DNA of 40,340 bases from an uncultured Acidimicrobiaceae bacterium (GTDB lineage Bacteria; Actinomycetota; Acidimicrobiia; Acidimicrobiales; Poriferisodalaceae): assembly GCA_913020735.1 (NCBI GenBank), contig CAJWBN010000007.1, forward strand, positions 1-40,340, in the 5' to 3' direction. Made by a program: the position numbers and the translations under genes. The notes beneath the pieces were generated by a model, which was not told the DNA's origin, searched no databases, and saw only the letters and a list, made by a program, of their open reading frames with translations. Numbering within the stretch: the stretch's first letter is position 1; each line of letters begins with the position of its first letter. Shown here piece by piece: positions 1 to 8,140 of the stretch.

Positions 1-2060
1 CTCGCTAATTGAGGGTCATTGACAACGTCTCCAGCGTCGAGAACGGCGCCGGCGGGGACACCAACTCCTTGGAGGTCCTCCATGAGTTCCCGATCGTTGC
101 ATTCCGCTGTGAAGGATGCGATTCGTTCATCAATTTCATCGTGCCGATGCCACCTCTCGTCAACGTTGAGGTCTCGTAAATCACCCCAATCGGCTATTTC
201 ACAAAGTCCGTTCCAGGAGGCATCATCGATGACAGATATTGCTATCCAGCGGTCATGACCAGAGCAGGGGTAGACCCCTTGGGGAGCTCGTCCCGGTCGT
301 CGATTCCCCCATCTTTGGGGGGCTCCGTTTGTCTGAGCCGTTACGACATGCTGACCAATCATATTTATGGCTGTTTCCGCTTGAGCTACCTCAACCGTTT
401 GTCCCTTCAGACCGCAACATTGACGATCAAGCAAGGCAACTAGAGTGGCTGCCGCTGCATGCAGCCCGGCAGTTGGATCGGGCCAGGCAATCCCACATTT
501 CCAAGGAATTTCATTTCGATAGCCGGTCAACCACGTATGTCCTGCGTGACCGTCAATTGTCGGTCCATACGCGACCCAGTCCTTATTCGGCCCTGATCTT
601 CCATATCCGGGCATCGTCACATAGGTTAAATCTGGGTTGTGTTGCTTAAGAACGGTTTCATCTAATCCGAAGTTGGGCATAACCCTCGGCGCAAAGTTTT
701 CGATTACGACATCTACCTTTGGGAGCATCCGTAGAAAAAAATCTCGCCCCTCTTCCTTGTCGAGTTCGACAACTGTTGAAAGTTTGTTGTTGGCGTACTT
801 GTTGTGAAAACCAGTTCTATTCCAAGGTCGCTCTCCCGCTTCATCATCTGGGAAGAAGTGTGTGGAATCCACATAACTTTGCGGAACTTCTAGTGGTGTC
901 CGAGTCCAAGGAACCTCTGACATCAGAACTTCGGCGCCTAAGTCACCAAGAATGCGGGCTGCTAGTGGGCCCGCCCACACGCGAGTCATATCCAGCATCC
1001 GAAAGCCTGTTAATGGCCCATCATTAAGTTGACTTATTACCTCGCTCCCTGATTCCAAATCTCCATCTTTGTCCTTGGCTCCAATTTGCCAGTCATGATG
1101 ACTCATCCGAAACGGAGGGCCCGGAATATGAACTCCATGGCTATCTGACCGCCAAAACTCCCGTTCTCGAAGGTGTGGGTCGTCGAATAGGTCTTCCACC
1201 GTCGATATAGGCGCTATAGGAAGCCGGAGAGCTTGAAACAGTTCCACCAGCTGGTCTCGTTGCTGCGTCTTCAAAAAAGGAACTAATTCAGTGTCAAGAA
1301 GGTCTTGGTCTGTCATAACGTCATAAATCGTTTCAACGTCATCGCGTTCCAGAAGAGCGGTCAAACCCGTTACTTCTAAGAGGCGCTCCATCTGGTCACT
1401 TTGACTGATTGCTAATCCGATCCAGCCATCGGCGCACTCATAGGCTCCGATAGGAGTTCCCGGTCCGCTATATCGGTTTCCCATACGATTCAAGATTGCG
1501 CCATTGTGCGTATAGCGGAGAAGGCTGAACTGATGCAGCGCGGCAATAACTTCTTGGTGCGAAGTTTCAACTACCTGACCTTGTCCCGTACGAGCGCGGG
1601 TCATAAGGGCAGCAAGCGCCCCTATAAATCCAGTGACGCCGGCAGCCATGTGGACTAAGTCAGGGACACCGTTCAGCGGTTCTCTCTCTGGGCTACCGCT
1701 AAGTCTGAGATGTCCACCTATCGCAGCGTCGACTAAGTCGGTTGACCTCCAACCTGAATAAGGGCCGTGAGAAGCGAACGGTGAAATTCGCAGGACTATC
1801 TGCTGGGGGTTGCACGGCTCAAAAAGTGATGCCAATGGGTCGTTACTGGAAGATTGGATAACTACATCAGCTTTGTCGGCTATATCGACATCAACGAAAT
1901 GTTTAGATGCGTCAAAGAATACGTTCGCTGCCGAATCACGCCCATCTCTGTTTACATGGACTTCGCTGCCATAGTCAGCAAACAGTTTTCCGGCGTATGC
2001 CCCCGCTATTGAGTCGCCAATTTCCATCACTAGAAGAGATCCAAGTGCTGTTTGGGTCAC
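1..2060 (-). CDS. Fused double-domain CaiB/BaiF (class III) CoA-transferase, C-terminus outside window
   Basis: About 686 codons are open from a GTG at 2060 to the left edge, so the C-terminus is missing. Two class III CoA-transferase units follow each other: unit 1 spans residues 1-320, with the presumed catalytic Asp near residue 134 (motif PDLVHMAAG) and a TRARTGQGQVVETS segment. Unit 2 starts near residue 350 (GFRMLDMTRVWAGPLAARILGD) and has its Asp near residue 528 (WPDPTAG). The family moves CoA between acyl-CoA and free carboxylates. The start is chosen because the GTG overlaps the upstream gene's stop as GTGA, implying translational coupling; an ATG 11 codons later is an alternative. 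It is the last visible gene of the operon 6168 to 1. The substrate cannot be read from sequence. Confidence 0.88.
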   Translation of the reverse strand, partial: MTQTALGSLLVMEIGDSIAGAYAGKLFADYGSEVHVNRDGRDSAANVFFDASKHFVDVDIADKADVVIQSSSNDPLASLFEPCNPQQIVLRISPFASHGPYSGWRSTDLVDAAIGGHLRLSGSPEREPLNGVPDLVHMAAGVTGFIGALAALMTRARTGQGQVVETSHQEVIAALHQFSLLRYTHNGAILNRMGNRYSGPGTPIGAYECADGWIGLAISQSDQMERLLEVTGLTALLERDDVETIYDVMTDQDLLDTELVPFLKTQQRDQLVELFQALRLPIAPISTVEDLFDDPHLREREFWRSDSHGVHIPGPPFRMSHHDWQIGAKDKDGDLESGSEVISQLNDGPLTGFRMLDMTRVWAGPLAARILGDLGAEVLMSEVPWTRTPLEVPQSYVDSTHFFPDDEAGERPWNRTGFHNKYANNKLSTVVELDKEEGRDFFLRMLPKVDVVIENFAPRVMPNFGLDETVLKQHNPDLTYVTMPGYGRSGPNKDWVAYGPTIDGHAGHTWLTGYRNEIPWKCGIAWPDPTAGLHAAAATLVALLDRQCCGLKGQTVEVAQAETAINMIGQHVVTAQTNGAPQRWGNRRPGRAPQGVYPCSGHDRWIAISVIDDASWNGLCEIADWGDLRDLNVDERWHRHDEIDERIASFTAECNDRELMEDLQGVGVPAGAVLDAGDVVNDPQLA

Positions 2061-3253
2061 GGGATGACTCCCGATTCTTTCATTTCTATGATGCGATCCC
2101 AATCGATACCCAGTTCGTTAAGAACGAGTTCTGTGTCTTGCCCAAGCGAAGGGGCACCATTCGAAACTTCCCATTCTGTGACCGAAAAATCGATGGGAGA
2201 CGCGACCATTTCTACAGTTTCTGCATCATCTGTACTCACCTGTATCCAGCAGCCAGCAGCTCTGCTTTGCGGATCCGTCAACAATTCGAGACTGGACTGA
2301 ACTGGTGCCCACCAAACATCGTTTGCATCAAAAATTCGACCCCATTCATCACGTTCTTTGGTTAGAAGAATTGCATCCATCTCAGCAGTCAGAATTGATG
2401 AATTCTCCATCCGGGTTTCAATTCCAGAGAATCGTTGATCTTCTAGCCATTTCGGAACTTCCAAAGCCTCAACTACCTGTGGCCAGTGTCGGTCTCCTTC
2501 AAGCCCTAGCATCCACAGCCATTTGCCATCAGAGCATTTGTAGCAATTAATGAGGGGGTTGGGCTGTTCATCTCGGCCTCTGACCACAACGTCATCACCT
2601 GTAGCTGCCGTCACGTTGTGATCCCAACCCAACATGTAGGTTCCAATTCGCATCAGCGAAGTTTCGACTAGTTGGCCTTCCCCGCTTCTTTCCCTGTGGA
2701 ATAAGGCGGCTGATATGCCAGCTACAGCTCCTAAGCCGGTCATATGATCTCCCATCCCTCCTCGTTGCACGGGAGGGTCATCTTGACCTGAGCTCAGAGC
2801 GTGGGCAATTCCAGACCGCGACCAGAAAGCTCCAATGTCGTATGCCTGGCGGTTAGCTTCTTCTCCACGAAGCGACATCCCTGTCACGCTTGCGTAGACA
2901 AGTTTGGGGTAGCGGTTACACAGTGTTTGGTGGTCCAAACCAAGACGTTCAAGGCCTGCTGGGCGATAGTTCGTTAAGAAAACGTCTGCTGTCTCCAGGA
3001 GGAGGTGCATGACTTCCATTCCTGGGGAACTTCGTAGGTTCATCGCGACGCTTCGTTTACCTCTGTTGTCTAACTCGAAGGGCGGGTTGCTGTCTCCGGC
3101 AAACAGCCATTCAAGTCCCCGGAACGGGTCACCTTCATGAGGCTCGACTTTGATGACATCCGCGCCCCAATCAGCAAGAATTCCGCCGCATGCGGGTCCG
3201 GCTACCCAAAGTCCTAGTTCTACGACACGCACTCCCTGCATCGGCCCTGGCAT
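2057..3253 (-). CDS. CaiB/BaiF class III CoA-transferase
   Basis: A 398-residue protein of normal family length. It starts with the conserved GVRVVELGLWVAGPACGGILADWGA segment of the Rossmann-like CoA-binding half, and the catalytic Asp is residue 169 in GGMGDHMTGLG. NRGKRSV (63-69) is also typical. It should transfer CoA between acyl groups in the cytoplasm. The start is backed by a strong AGGGAGGAG ribosome site at about 3263-3271. It closely resembles the CoA-transferase at 38849-40072 in shared landmarks: GDPxRG, NRGK, AFxSRSG and GDHxT. The gene sits between an amidohydrolase upstream and the fused CoA-transferase downstream, the latter overlapping by GTGA. The substrate is unknown. Confidence 0.9.
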   Translation of the reverse strand: MPGPMQGVRVVELGLWVAGPACGGILADWGADVIKVEPHEGDPFRGLEWLFAGDSNPPFELDNRGKRSVAMNLRSSPGMEVMHLLLETADVFLTNYRPAGLERLGLDHQTLCNRYPKLVYASVTGMSLRGEEANRQAYDIGAFWSRSGIAHALSSGQDDPPVQRGGMGDHMTGLGAVAGISAALFHRERSGEGQLVETSLMRIGTYMLGWDHNVTAATGDDVVVRGRDEQPNPLINCYKCSDGKWLWMLGLEGDRHWPQVVEALEVPKWLEDQRFSGIETRMENSSILTAEMDAILLTKERDEWGRIFDANDVWWAPVQSSLELLTDPQSRAAGCWIQVSTDDAETVEMVASPIDFSVTEWEVSNGAPSLGQDTELVLNELGIDWDRIIEMKESGVIP

Positions 3254-3261
3254 TTCGTCAC

Positions 3262-3271
3262 TCTCCTCCCT
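3262..3271 (-). promoter_or_regulatory. Strong Shine-Dalgarno of the CoA-transferase gene
   Basis: On the minus strand the sequence AGGGAGGAGA lies 8 bases before the ATG at 3253. It decides this start over the second ATG four codons later. Confidence 0.7.
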
Positions 3272-3286
3272 GATGCGGGATCGTAG

Positions 3287-4591
3287 TCACTTCCGAGCGT
3301 CTAGGGTTTTGTAACCGGATGATGTCGCCCGAATTAACGAGTCAGCAGGTAGGCCCGGGACTAGCGGTGAGACAACCGTCATGGCTCTTGCTTCAAAATC
3401 CGAAACGGCTTCTTGGTTTCGAAGGGGTCTTGCAGTTGCAACGTGAATCCATTCATCTGGGTCGACGGGAACAACAGGTGAGTCCGAAGAGAGAGTGACC
3501 TTGATACTTCGCTCAACAAGCGACGACAACGGCCATAACCACGCCTGTTCAACGGGCGATAAATCTTCAAGATATTTGTCTAGACGTCTAGTTAGAAATG
3601 ACGGCTGAGTGCAGACAGACGCATCGAGTTGAGCTAGACGATCTAGTTGTTCAGGCATCGCAAGCGAGCAATGCTCCAGCCGGTCAAGAGTAAGTGCTGG
3701 TGGTGGTGAGGATTCAAGGGCATGCAAGGTGTCGTCAAGCATGTCGATATCCATGACGTGAACCGCTACAGGGAAACCGCTGGCATGCGCCTGATTGACG
3801 AGCCAGCTGAGATCTTCTTTACCGTCTAGATCAGGCATCACCTTGGCGTGGCCTATCCGAATGCCTTTGTATGTTTCACCGAACTGCATGCCGTCTAGTC
3901 GGTCTGCACCAACCATTGCGGTAATGCGAGGACCGTCGCACTCTTCAGCTATTTCAGCCAAAATATCTATAGAGGCCCGATCGTTGGTGTGGGTAGCGTC
4001 AGTGATCGCCACTAAACCCATTCGCTTCCAGTCTTTGAAAAGATTGCCAGCGGTCTGTTTAAGGTCTGCCAATTCGAGTCTCGGAACGCGACTCAGTAAG
4101 TCTTGTCGCTCAACCAAAATTCCATCTGGATAGTCATGAATTTCTAATATCTCAGCAGCGACGCTGTTCACAACGGCGACATGACCTGATCGATCGTGAA
4201 CGACAGTCGGGATCCCCCGCGTAACCTGATCTAACTCCAACTTCGTAGGGTGACGCTTCTCTCTCAGCAAGCTAGGTTCATACCCCCATGCACGCATCCA
4301 GCCGTTCTCTCCGGCGGAACTGGACCTAAGTAGATCTAATAAATCAGCTAGGGACGTGGCGTTTGATACATCAATTGAGCAGTGAGTGGCCAAAGTTGAA
4401 AGAAGGTGAAGGTGGTCGTCTCGCCAACCAGGTTGCACAATTTCGTTTGTATCTAGCTCGATGACTTCGTCAGCTTCTTCAGCACTGGTCTCGATTTCAT
4501 GAACTACCCCATCGCGCAGCAATAAATTTGTCGCGACGGGTCGACTCGCATCGAAAGTATGGACCTTTCCTCTCACGAGGAGCGAGGTCAT
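3287..4591 (-). CDS. Amidohydrolase family 3 (YtcJ-like) metal-dependent hydrolase
   Basis: A 434-residue protein with the layout of the YtcJ/N-substituted-formamide deformylase type of amidohydrolases: an N-terminal beta segment (LLVRGKVHTFDASRP), then the HxH metal motif in GWRDDHLHLL (about residues 76-85), a central barrel with AVHVMD (His near 276), and SSDSPVVPVDP, which carries the usual late Asp ligand. It is shorter than the roughly 540 residues common in this family. It probably cleaves a C-N amide or similar bond. It starts 5 bases after the stop of the acyl-CoA synthetase gene, so the two are almost certainly co-transcribed. An amide hydrolase beside a CoA ligase fits release of a carboxylic acid followed by CoA activation; that link is inference. 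Confidence 0.85.
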   Translation of the reverse strand: MTSLLVRGKVHTFDASRPVATNLLLRDGVVHEIETSAEEADEVIELDTNEIVQPGWRDDHLHLLSTLATHCSIDVSNATSLADLLDLLRSSSAGENGWMRAWGYEPSLLREKRHPTKLELDQVTRGIPTVVHDRSGHVAVVNSVAAEILEIHDYPDGILVERQDLLSRVPRLELADLKQTAGNLFKDWKRMGLVAITDATHTNDRASIDILAEIAEECDGPRITAMVGADRLDGMQFGETYKGIRIGHAKVMPDLDGKEDLSWLVNQAHASGFPVAVHVMDIDMLDDTLHALESSPPPALTLDRLEHCSLAMPEQLDRLAQLDASVCTQPSFLTRRLDKYLEDLSPVEQAWLWPLSSLVERSIKVTLSSDSPVVPVDPDEWIHVATARPLRNQEAVSDFEARAMTVVSPLVPGLPADSLIRATSSGYKTLDARK

Positions 4592-4596
4592 TAGTT

Positions 4597-6168
4597 TTAG
4601 ATACCTAGTTCTTCAAGCAACGGGATCAGATCTCTTCTTAGGAGCTTGCCCGTTGAAGTGCGAGGCAACTCTTCCATCAGGTGAACTGCTTCAGGCCTCT
4701 TGAAGGGCGCAAGTTTCTCCTTCGCAAAAGCGACAAGGTCTTCGGGGGTAACTCCACTTCCCTCGCGGATGACAGCTGCCGCCACAACACGCTCGCCCCA
4801 TTCTTCAGAGGCAACCCCTACTACTGCGCATTCCAAAACGGCACTATTTTCATAGAGGACAGCTTCAACTTCGTCGGGGGAAACATTCTCTCCTCCTCGA
4901 ATAATCATGTCACCGGTTCGGCCACCTAGAAATAGATAGTCGTCTTCGTCTAAGTACCCGAGATCCCCTGTGTGAACCCATCCTTCGTCGTCAACGGTGA
5001 CGCGAGTTTTTTCTTCATTGCCCCAGTATCCGTCCATCGCTCGAAAGGTTCGGAGTTGGACTTCGCCTAGGACTCCAGCCTCAACCGGGTTCCCTGCTTC
5101 GTCAACGACTCTGACCTCAACATCATCGAGGACCTGCCCGACTGAGGAGAGACGCTTTAATTTCAGCGCTTGTTCTTCTTCTGTTCCTTCTACCCGGTGA
5201 TCATCAGGATCTAGCACAGCTACCGTCGAGGTAGTTTCGGTTTGGCCGTATGCACCGGCAAAGGAGACGTTCGACGGGAATTCACCGATAGCCCTGCGGA
5301 TCACAGAGGGAGGCATTGGCGCGGCGCCATATGTTATTGCTTCCATGCCAGCAAACGCTTCAGGCGAGAAGTTATCCGCTTCCATTACCCGGCCCAGCAT
5401 CGTTGGCACTAGGAATGCGTGAGTTACTGAATGTTTTTGGACAGTGGTAATCCAAGCCGAAGCTTCAAACTGAGGCAGCAGCACGACTACCCGTCCGCTG
5501 TAAAGAGCGTTCAACATCGAGGTCACGCCGGCAATGTGGTACAACGGCGCCGCAAGCGCCATTCTGCCCATGTCCTCTCCTGTAGCGGCATCATTGGTTC
5601 CCATGACGTAGCCAGTGAGGGCACCGTTGGTTAATTTCACGCCTTTAGGTAGTGAAGTTGTTCCACTTGTATAGAGAAGAGCACATAGCCCATCCGGATC
5701 AACATCTTCTGGCACTGGGAGCTCAAATGCTTCATCTCGAGCTTGGGCATATGAGTCTTCCTCATTAAGCATAAAAACATGTTCGACACTGTCTGGCCGA
5801 TTTTCATCCACCAGATCTCGATAGCGCGTCTCGGTGAACAGGACCTTTACTCCACTGTCAGACATGAGATGCGCTGCTTCTTCAGCCCCAGCGCGAAAGT
5901 TCATTGGAACAACAGTGGCCCCAACAAATGCGGCACCAAAAATTGCTTCAACGCACTCAACGCTGTTCGTGGCGAATACTCCGACGCGATCGCCGGCCTC
6001 TACCCCCAGCGTCGTTAGCAGCCCTGCTGTTCTACTAACATTTTCAAGGAGCTCGCCGTACGTAACTTCACGCGCGGCCCCTCCTTCGCTCTCAGTTGAA
6101 GTGTCAATTAGAATTATCTGCTCGCCAGCTATCGAGGCTGGCATGAAAAGCAACATTCCCAGGTTCAC
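4597..6168 (-). CDS. AMP-forming acyl-CoA synthetase / CoA ligase
   Basis: A 523-residue ANL-superfamily adenylating enzyme. Motifs in order are the phosphate loop LLYTSGTTSLPKG (about 165-175), YGQTETT (the A5 aromatic/acid motif), GWVHTGDLGYLDEDDYLFLGGR followed by GDMIIRGGENVSPDEVE (A7/A8 hinge), and PRTSTGKLLRRDL near the C-terminus with the catalytic Lys. It converts a carboxylate, ATP and CoA to acyl-CoA, AMP and pyrophosphate. The start codon is GTG, preceded by AGGGGGAT six bases upstream, which makes this start convincing. It is the first gene of the minus-strand operon that includes an amidohydrolase and two CoA-transferases. The chain-length or aromatic preference cannot be told. 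Confidence 0.93.
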   Translation of the reverse strand: MNLGMLLFMPASIAGEQIILIDTSTESEGGAAREVTYGELLENVSRTAGLLTTLGVEAGDRVGVFATNSVECVEAIFGAAFVGATVVPMNFRAGAEEAAHLMSDSGVKVLFTETRYRDLVDENRPDSVEHVFMLNEEDSYAQARDEAFELPVPEDVDPDGLCALLYTSGTTSLPKGVKLTNGALTGYVMGTNDAATGEDMGRMALAAPLYHIAGVTSMLNALYSGRVVVLLPQFEASAWITTVQKHSVTHAFLVPTMLGRVMEADNFSPEAFAGMEAITYGAAPMPPSVIRRAIGEFPSNVSFAGAYGQTETTSTVAVLDPDDHRVEGTEEEQALKLKRLSSVGQVLDDVEVRVVDEAGNPVEAGVLGEVQLRTFRAMDGYWGNEEKTRVTVDDEGWVHTGDLGYLDEDDYLFLGGRTGDMIIRGGENVSPDEVEAVLYENSAVLECAVVGVASEEWGERVVAAAVIREGSGVTPEDLVAFAKEKLAPFKRPEAVHLMEELPRTSTGKLLRRDLIPLLEELGI

Positions 6169-6278
6169 GGTATCCCCCTGTTGTCCTCAGGAATGATCGC
6201 GGATGAAAGCACCCGCGCGCCACACCAGAGCAAAGTTTCCTTTAAGTCGAGCTTCTGAACTTACGCTCTCAACCAAGT

Positions 6279-6284
6279 TATTCT
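6279..6284 (+). promoter_or_regulatory. Putative -10 box for a leaderless transcript
   Basis: TATTCT (TANNNT form) ends 7 bases before the ATG at 6292, and no Shine-Dalgarno is visible. This is the spacing expected of a leaderless actinobacterial mRNA. No clear -35 was found. Confidence 0.35.
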
Positions 6285-6291
6285 TGCTTTT

Positions 6292-6915
6292 ATGGCAAAG
6301 AACATCGAATTTTGGGTTGACCCTATATGACCTTGGTGCTGGGTGACGGCCCGTTGGGTCGTCGACGAAGTCGCATCACAACGCGACCTTTCAATCACTT
6401 GGCAACCAATAAGCCTTCTGTTCAAAAACGAGCCCGCTGAAGACACTCCGTATCACGAGTCCACAATGCTTACACACAAAATGTTGCGGGTCATGGAGGC
6501 GGTAAGGGCTAGTGGAGCTGAGAATAAAGTTTTTGATCTGTATTGGGAATTTGGCAGTCGGATCCACCACGATGGTGACCGAACTTTCGATTTAGCAGAA
6601 GCTTTGGAAACAGCAGGGGTTGCTCGCGAATACTCAGCAGCCGCAGATGAGGAAAAGTGGGACGCGATAATTAGGGCCAAGATGGATGATGGATTGTCTT
6701 TAGTCGGCGACGATGTCGGAACTCCGATAATCGCCTGGGACCGCGGAAACGGTGACCGGGTCGCTCTATTTGGACCAGTCATAACAAGGGCTCCGCGAAA
6801 CGAAGATGCGCTGAAGCTTTGGGATGCAATGATGATGCTTGGAGATATCGAGGGGTTTTGGGAGCTAAAAAAGACTCGAACCGAACGACCTGAATTTGGC
6901 GAGCGACCCAAGTGA
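6292..6915 (+). CDS. Candidate selenoprotein: DsbA-fold, Rv2466c-like mycothiol-dependent nitroreductase family, UPWC active site
   Basis: Read through one in-frame TGA (6328-6330), this gives a 207-residue thioredoxin-fold protein. The N-terminus reads KNIEFWVDPI, then the TGA, then PWCWVTARW. Family members such as mycobacterial Rv2466c have DPLCPWCW here, so the TGA falls exactly on the first redox Cys (residue 13) and Cys16 remains. The rest matches the family throughout: ITWQPISLL, RIHHDGD, the cis-Pro motif DVGTPII, LFGPVITRAP and ELKKTRTE. A SECIS-like hairpin follows the TGA. A GTG at 6343 would give an uninterrupted 190-residue protein, but it would lack the first beta strand and the active site. 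The family reduces nitro compounds or disulfides using mycothiol. The stop overlaps the next gene as GTGA. A nonsense mutation or a read error are the alternatives to selenocysteine. Confidence 0.75.
6344..6364 (+). promoter_or_regulatory. Bacterial SECIS-like hairpin for UGA recoding
   Basis: The arms GACGGCCC (6345-6352) and GGGTCGTC (6356-6363) pair over 8 bp with one G-U, and U6344-G6364 adds a ninth wobble pair. The apical loop is GTT (6353-6355). The loop begins 22 nt after the TGA and its first base is G, both within the published bacterial SECIS model (loop 16-37 nt from UGA, G among the first two loop bases). There is no bulged U like the one in E. coli fdhF. A shorter competing hairpin (GGGT/GCCC at 6341-6352) is possible. 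Confidence 0.6.
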
Positions 6916-8087
6916 ATCCCGAGGTCTTCAAAGATTTAAAGGTGATTGACACCGACAGCCATTGGTCCGAGCCTTACGACCTCTGGACAAGTCGTGCGCC
7001 AGCAAAGTGGCGGGATCGAGTCCCTCAAATGGAGGAGCGTGACGGCAAACGTCGCTGGTGGTTTGACGGCGATATTCCGATCGGTCTTCCAATCGCATCT
7101 TCCGTGATTAATCCTGAAGGTGAAAAGATCACAGGTACCGCCTTCTTCGATATGGATAACGAGGTAGTGCACCGAGCCAGCTTCGACCCTGATGCTCGGG
7201 TTGCAATGCTCGATGCTTTAGGCATCCATGCGCAGATTATGTACCCAAATGTTGCCGGCTTCGGAAATCAAAATTTTCTTAAATCGCCCGATGAATCGTT
7301 ACGTTTGCTCAGTGTCGAAATTTACAACGATGCTCTCGCCGAATTTCAAGCAGATACCGACCAACGGGTATTCGGAATGGCTCTCTTGCCTTGGTGGAAC
7401 TTAGATGCCGCGGTACGAGAAATAGAGCGAGCCCACAGAAATGGGCTTCGAGGTGTAGTGACTTGCGCCAACCCTGAAGAGGCCGGAATGCCCGATATGG
7501 GAACAGATCATTGGGATCCAGTGTGGCAAGTTTGTTCTGATCTCGAAATGCCAGTGAACTTCCACATCGGTTCATCTAAAGGGAACATGGATTTTTTCGG
7601 TCGCGCTCCTTGGCCATCTTTTGGTGAAGAACGAAAATTGGCTGTTGGTTCGGCAAATTTATTTATGGGGAATGCTCGTACGATCGGGAATCTCATTTAC
7701 TCAGGTATCCCAGAGCGCTTCCCTGAGCTGAAGTTTGTGTCTGTCGAAAGCGGAGTCGGTTGGTTGCCATTCTTTCTCGAAATCCTTGACCATCAGATGA
7801 CTGAGACGGCGCCAAACGAGCTGGCACATTTGTCTCTTCTCCCATCAGAATATTTTCGCCGTCAGTTTTTTGGATGTTTTTGGTTTGAAAGGTCAACCAT
7901 CAAACCAACAGTCGAATTTCTTGGGAGCAATTGTCTGCTCTTCGAAACTGACTTTCCACACCCAACATGTCTTTATCCGAGAGATGATGCTCATTTGCTC
8001 GAGGCTTTCAGCGGGTTAGAAGACGCGGATATCCAAGCGATACTTCAAGATAACGCTGCAGCGTTATACCGGATAGATGTTTCTTAG
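6912..8087 (+). CDS. Amidohydrolase-2 family metal-dependent hydrolase/decarboxylase (ACMSD-like)
   Basis: A 391-residue TIM-barrel protein of the Amidohydro_2 family, which includes aminocarboxymuconate-semialdehyde decarboxylase and gamma-resorcylate decarboxylase. It opens with KVIDTDSHWSEPYDLW (metal-type DxDxH, residues 13-17), followed by LGIHAQIMYPNVAGFG, the middle His in VNFHIGSSKG (about 215-224), VSVESGVGWLPFFLE and the late Asp in FETDFPHPTCLYP. This marker set is typical of the broad actinobacterial group annotated as amidohydrolase or decarboxylase. The GTG start overlaps the stop of the candidate selenoprotein as GTGA, so the two are translationally coupled and probably work on one substrate route. 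The exact reaction (decarboxylation or hydrolysis) is unknown. Confidence 0.87.
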   Translation: MNPEVFKDLKVIDTDSHWSEPYDLWTSRAPAKWRDRVPQMEERDGKRRWWFDGDIPIGLPIASSVINPEGEKITGTAFFDMDNEVVHRASFDPDARVAMLDALGIHAQIMYPNVAGFGNQNFLKSPDESLRLLSVEIYNDALAEFQADTDQRVFGMALLPWWNLDAAVREIERAHRNGLRGVVTCANPEEAGMPDMGTDHWDPVWQVCSDLEMPVNFHIGSSKGNMDFFGRAPWPSFGEERKLAVGSANLFMGNARTIGNLIYSGIPERFPELKFVSVESGVGWLPFFLEILDHQMTETAPNELAHLSLLPSEYFRRQFFGCFWFERSTIKPTVEFLGSNCLLFETDFPHPTCLYPRDDAHLLEAFSGLEDADIQAILQDNAAALYRIDVS

Positions 8088-8140
8088 TGAACGCGCCTTG
8101 CGCTCAATAATGACGGCGACACGGTTAACACGCCCTCAAT

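Noticed and set aside
239-649. Plus-strand open frames in the first 2.3 kb
   Set aside because: They are shadows of the fused CoA-transferase, which is open on the minus strand through the whole stretch and shows conserved motifs.
6453-6911. A 152-residue open frame on the minus strand
   Set aside because: It is antisense to the nitroreductase-like gene, rich in Ser/Pro/Arg, with no recognisable domain or ribosome site; the plus-strand protein is clearly real.
6343-6915. A 190-residue gene starting at GTG 6343, avoiding the TGA
   Set aside because: It would begin in the middle of the first helix and lack the first beta strand and the redox motif that the family needs; the region upstream of the TGA matches the family and has its own start.
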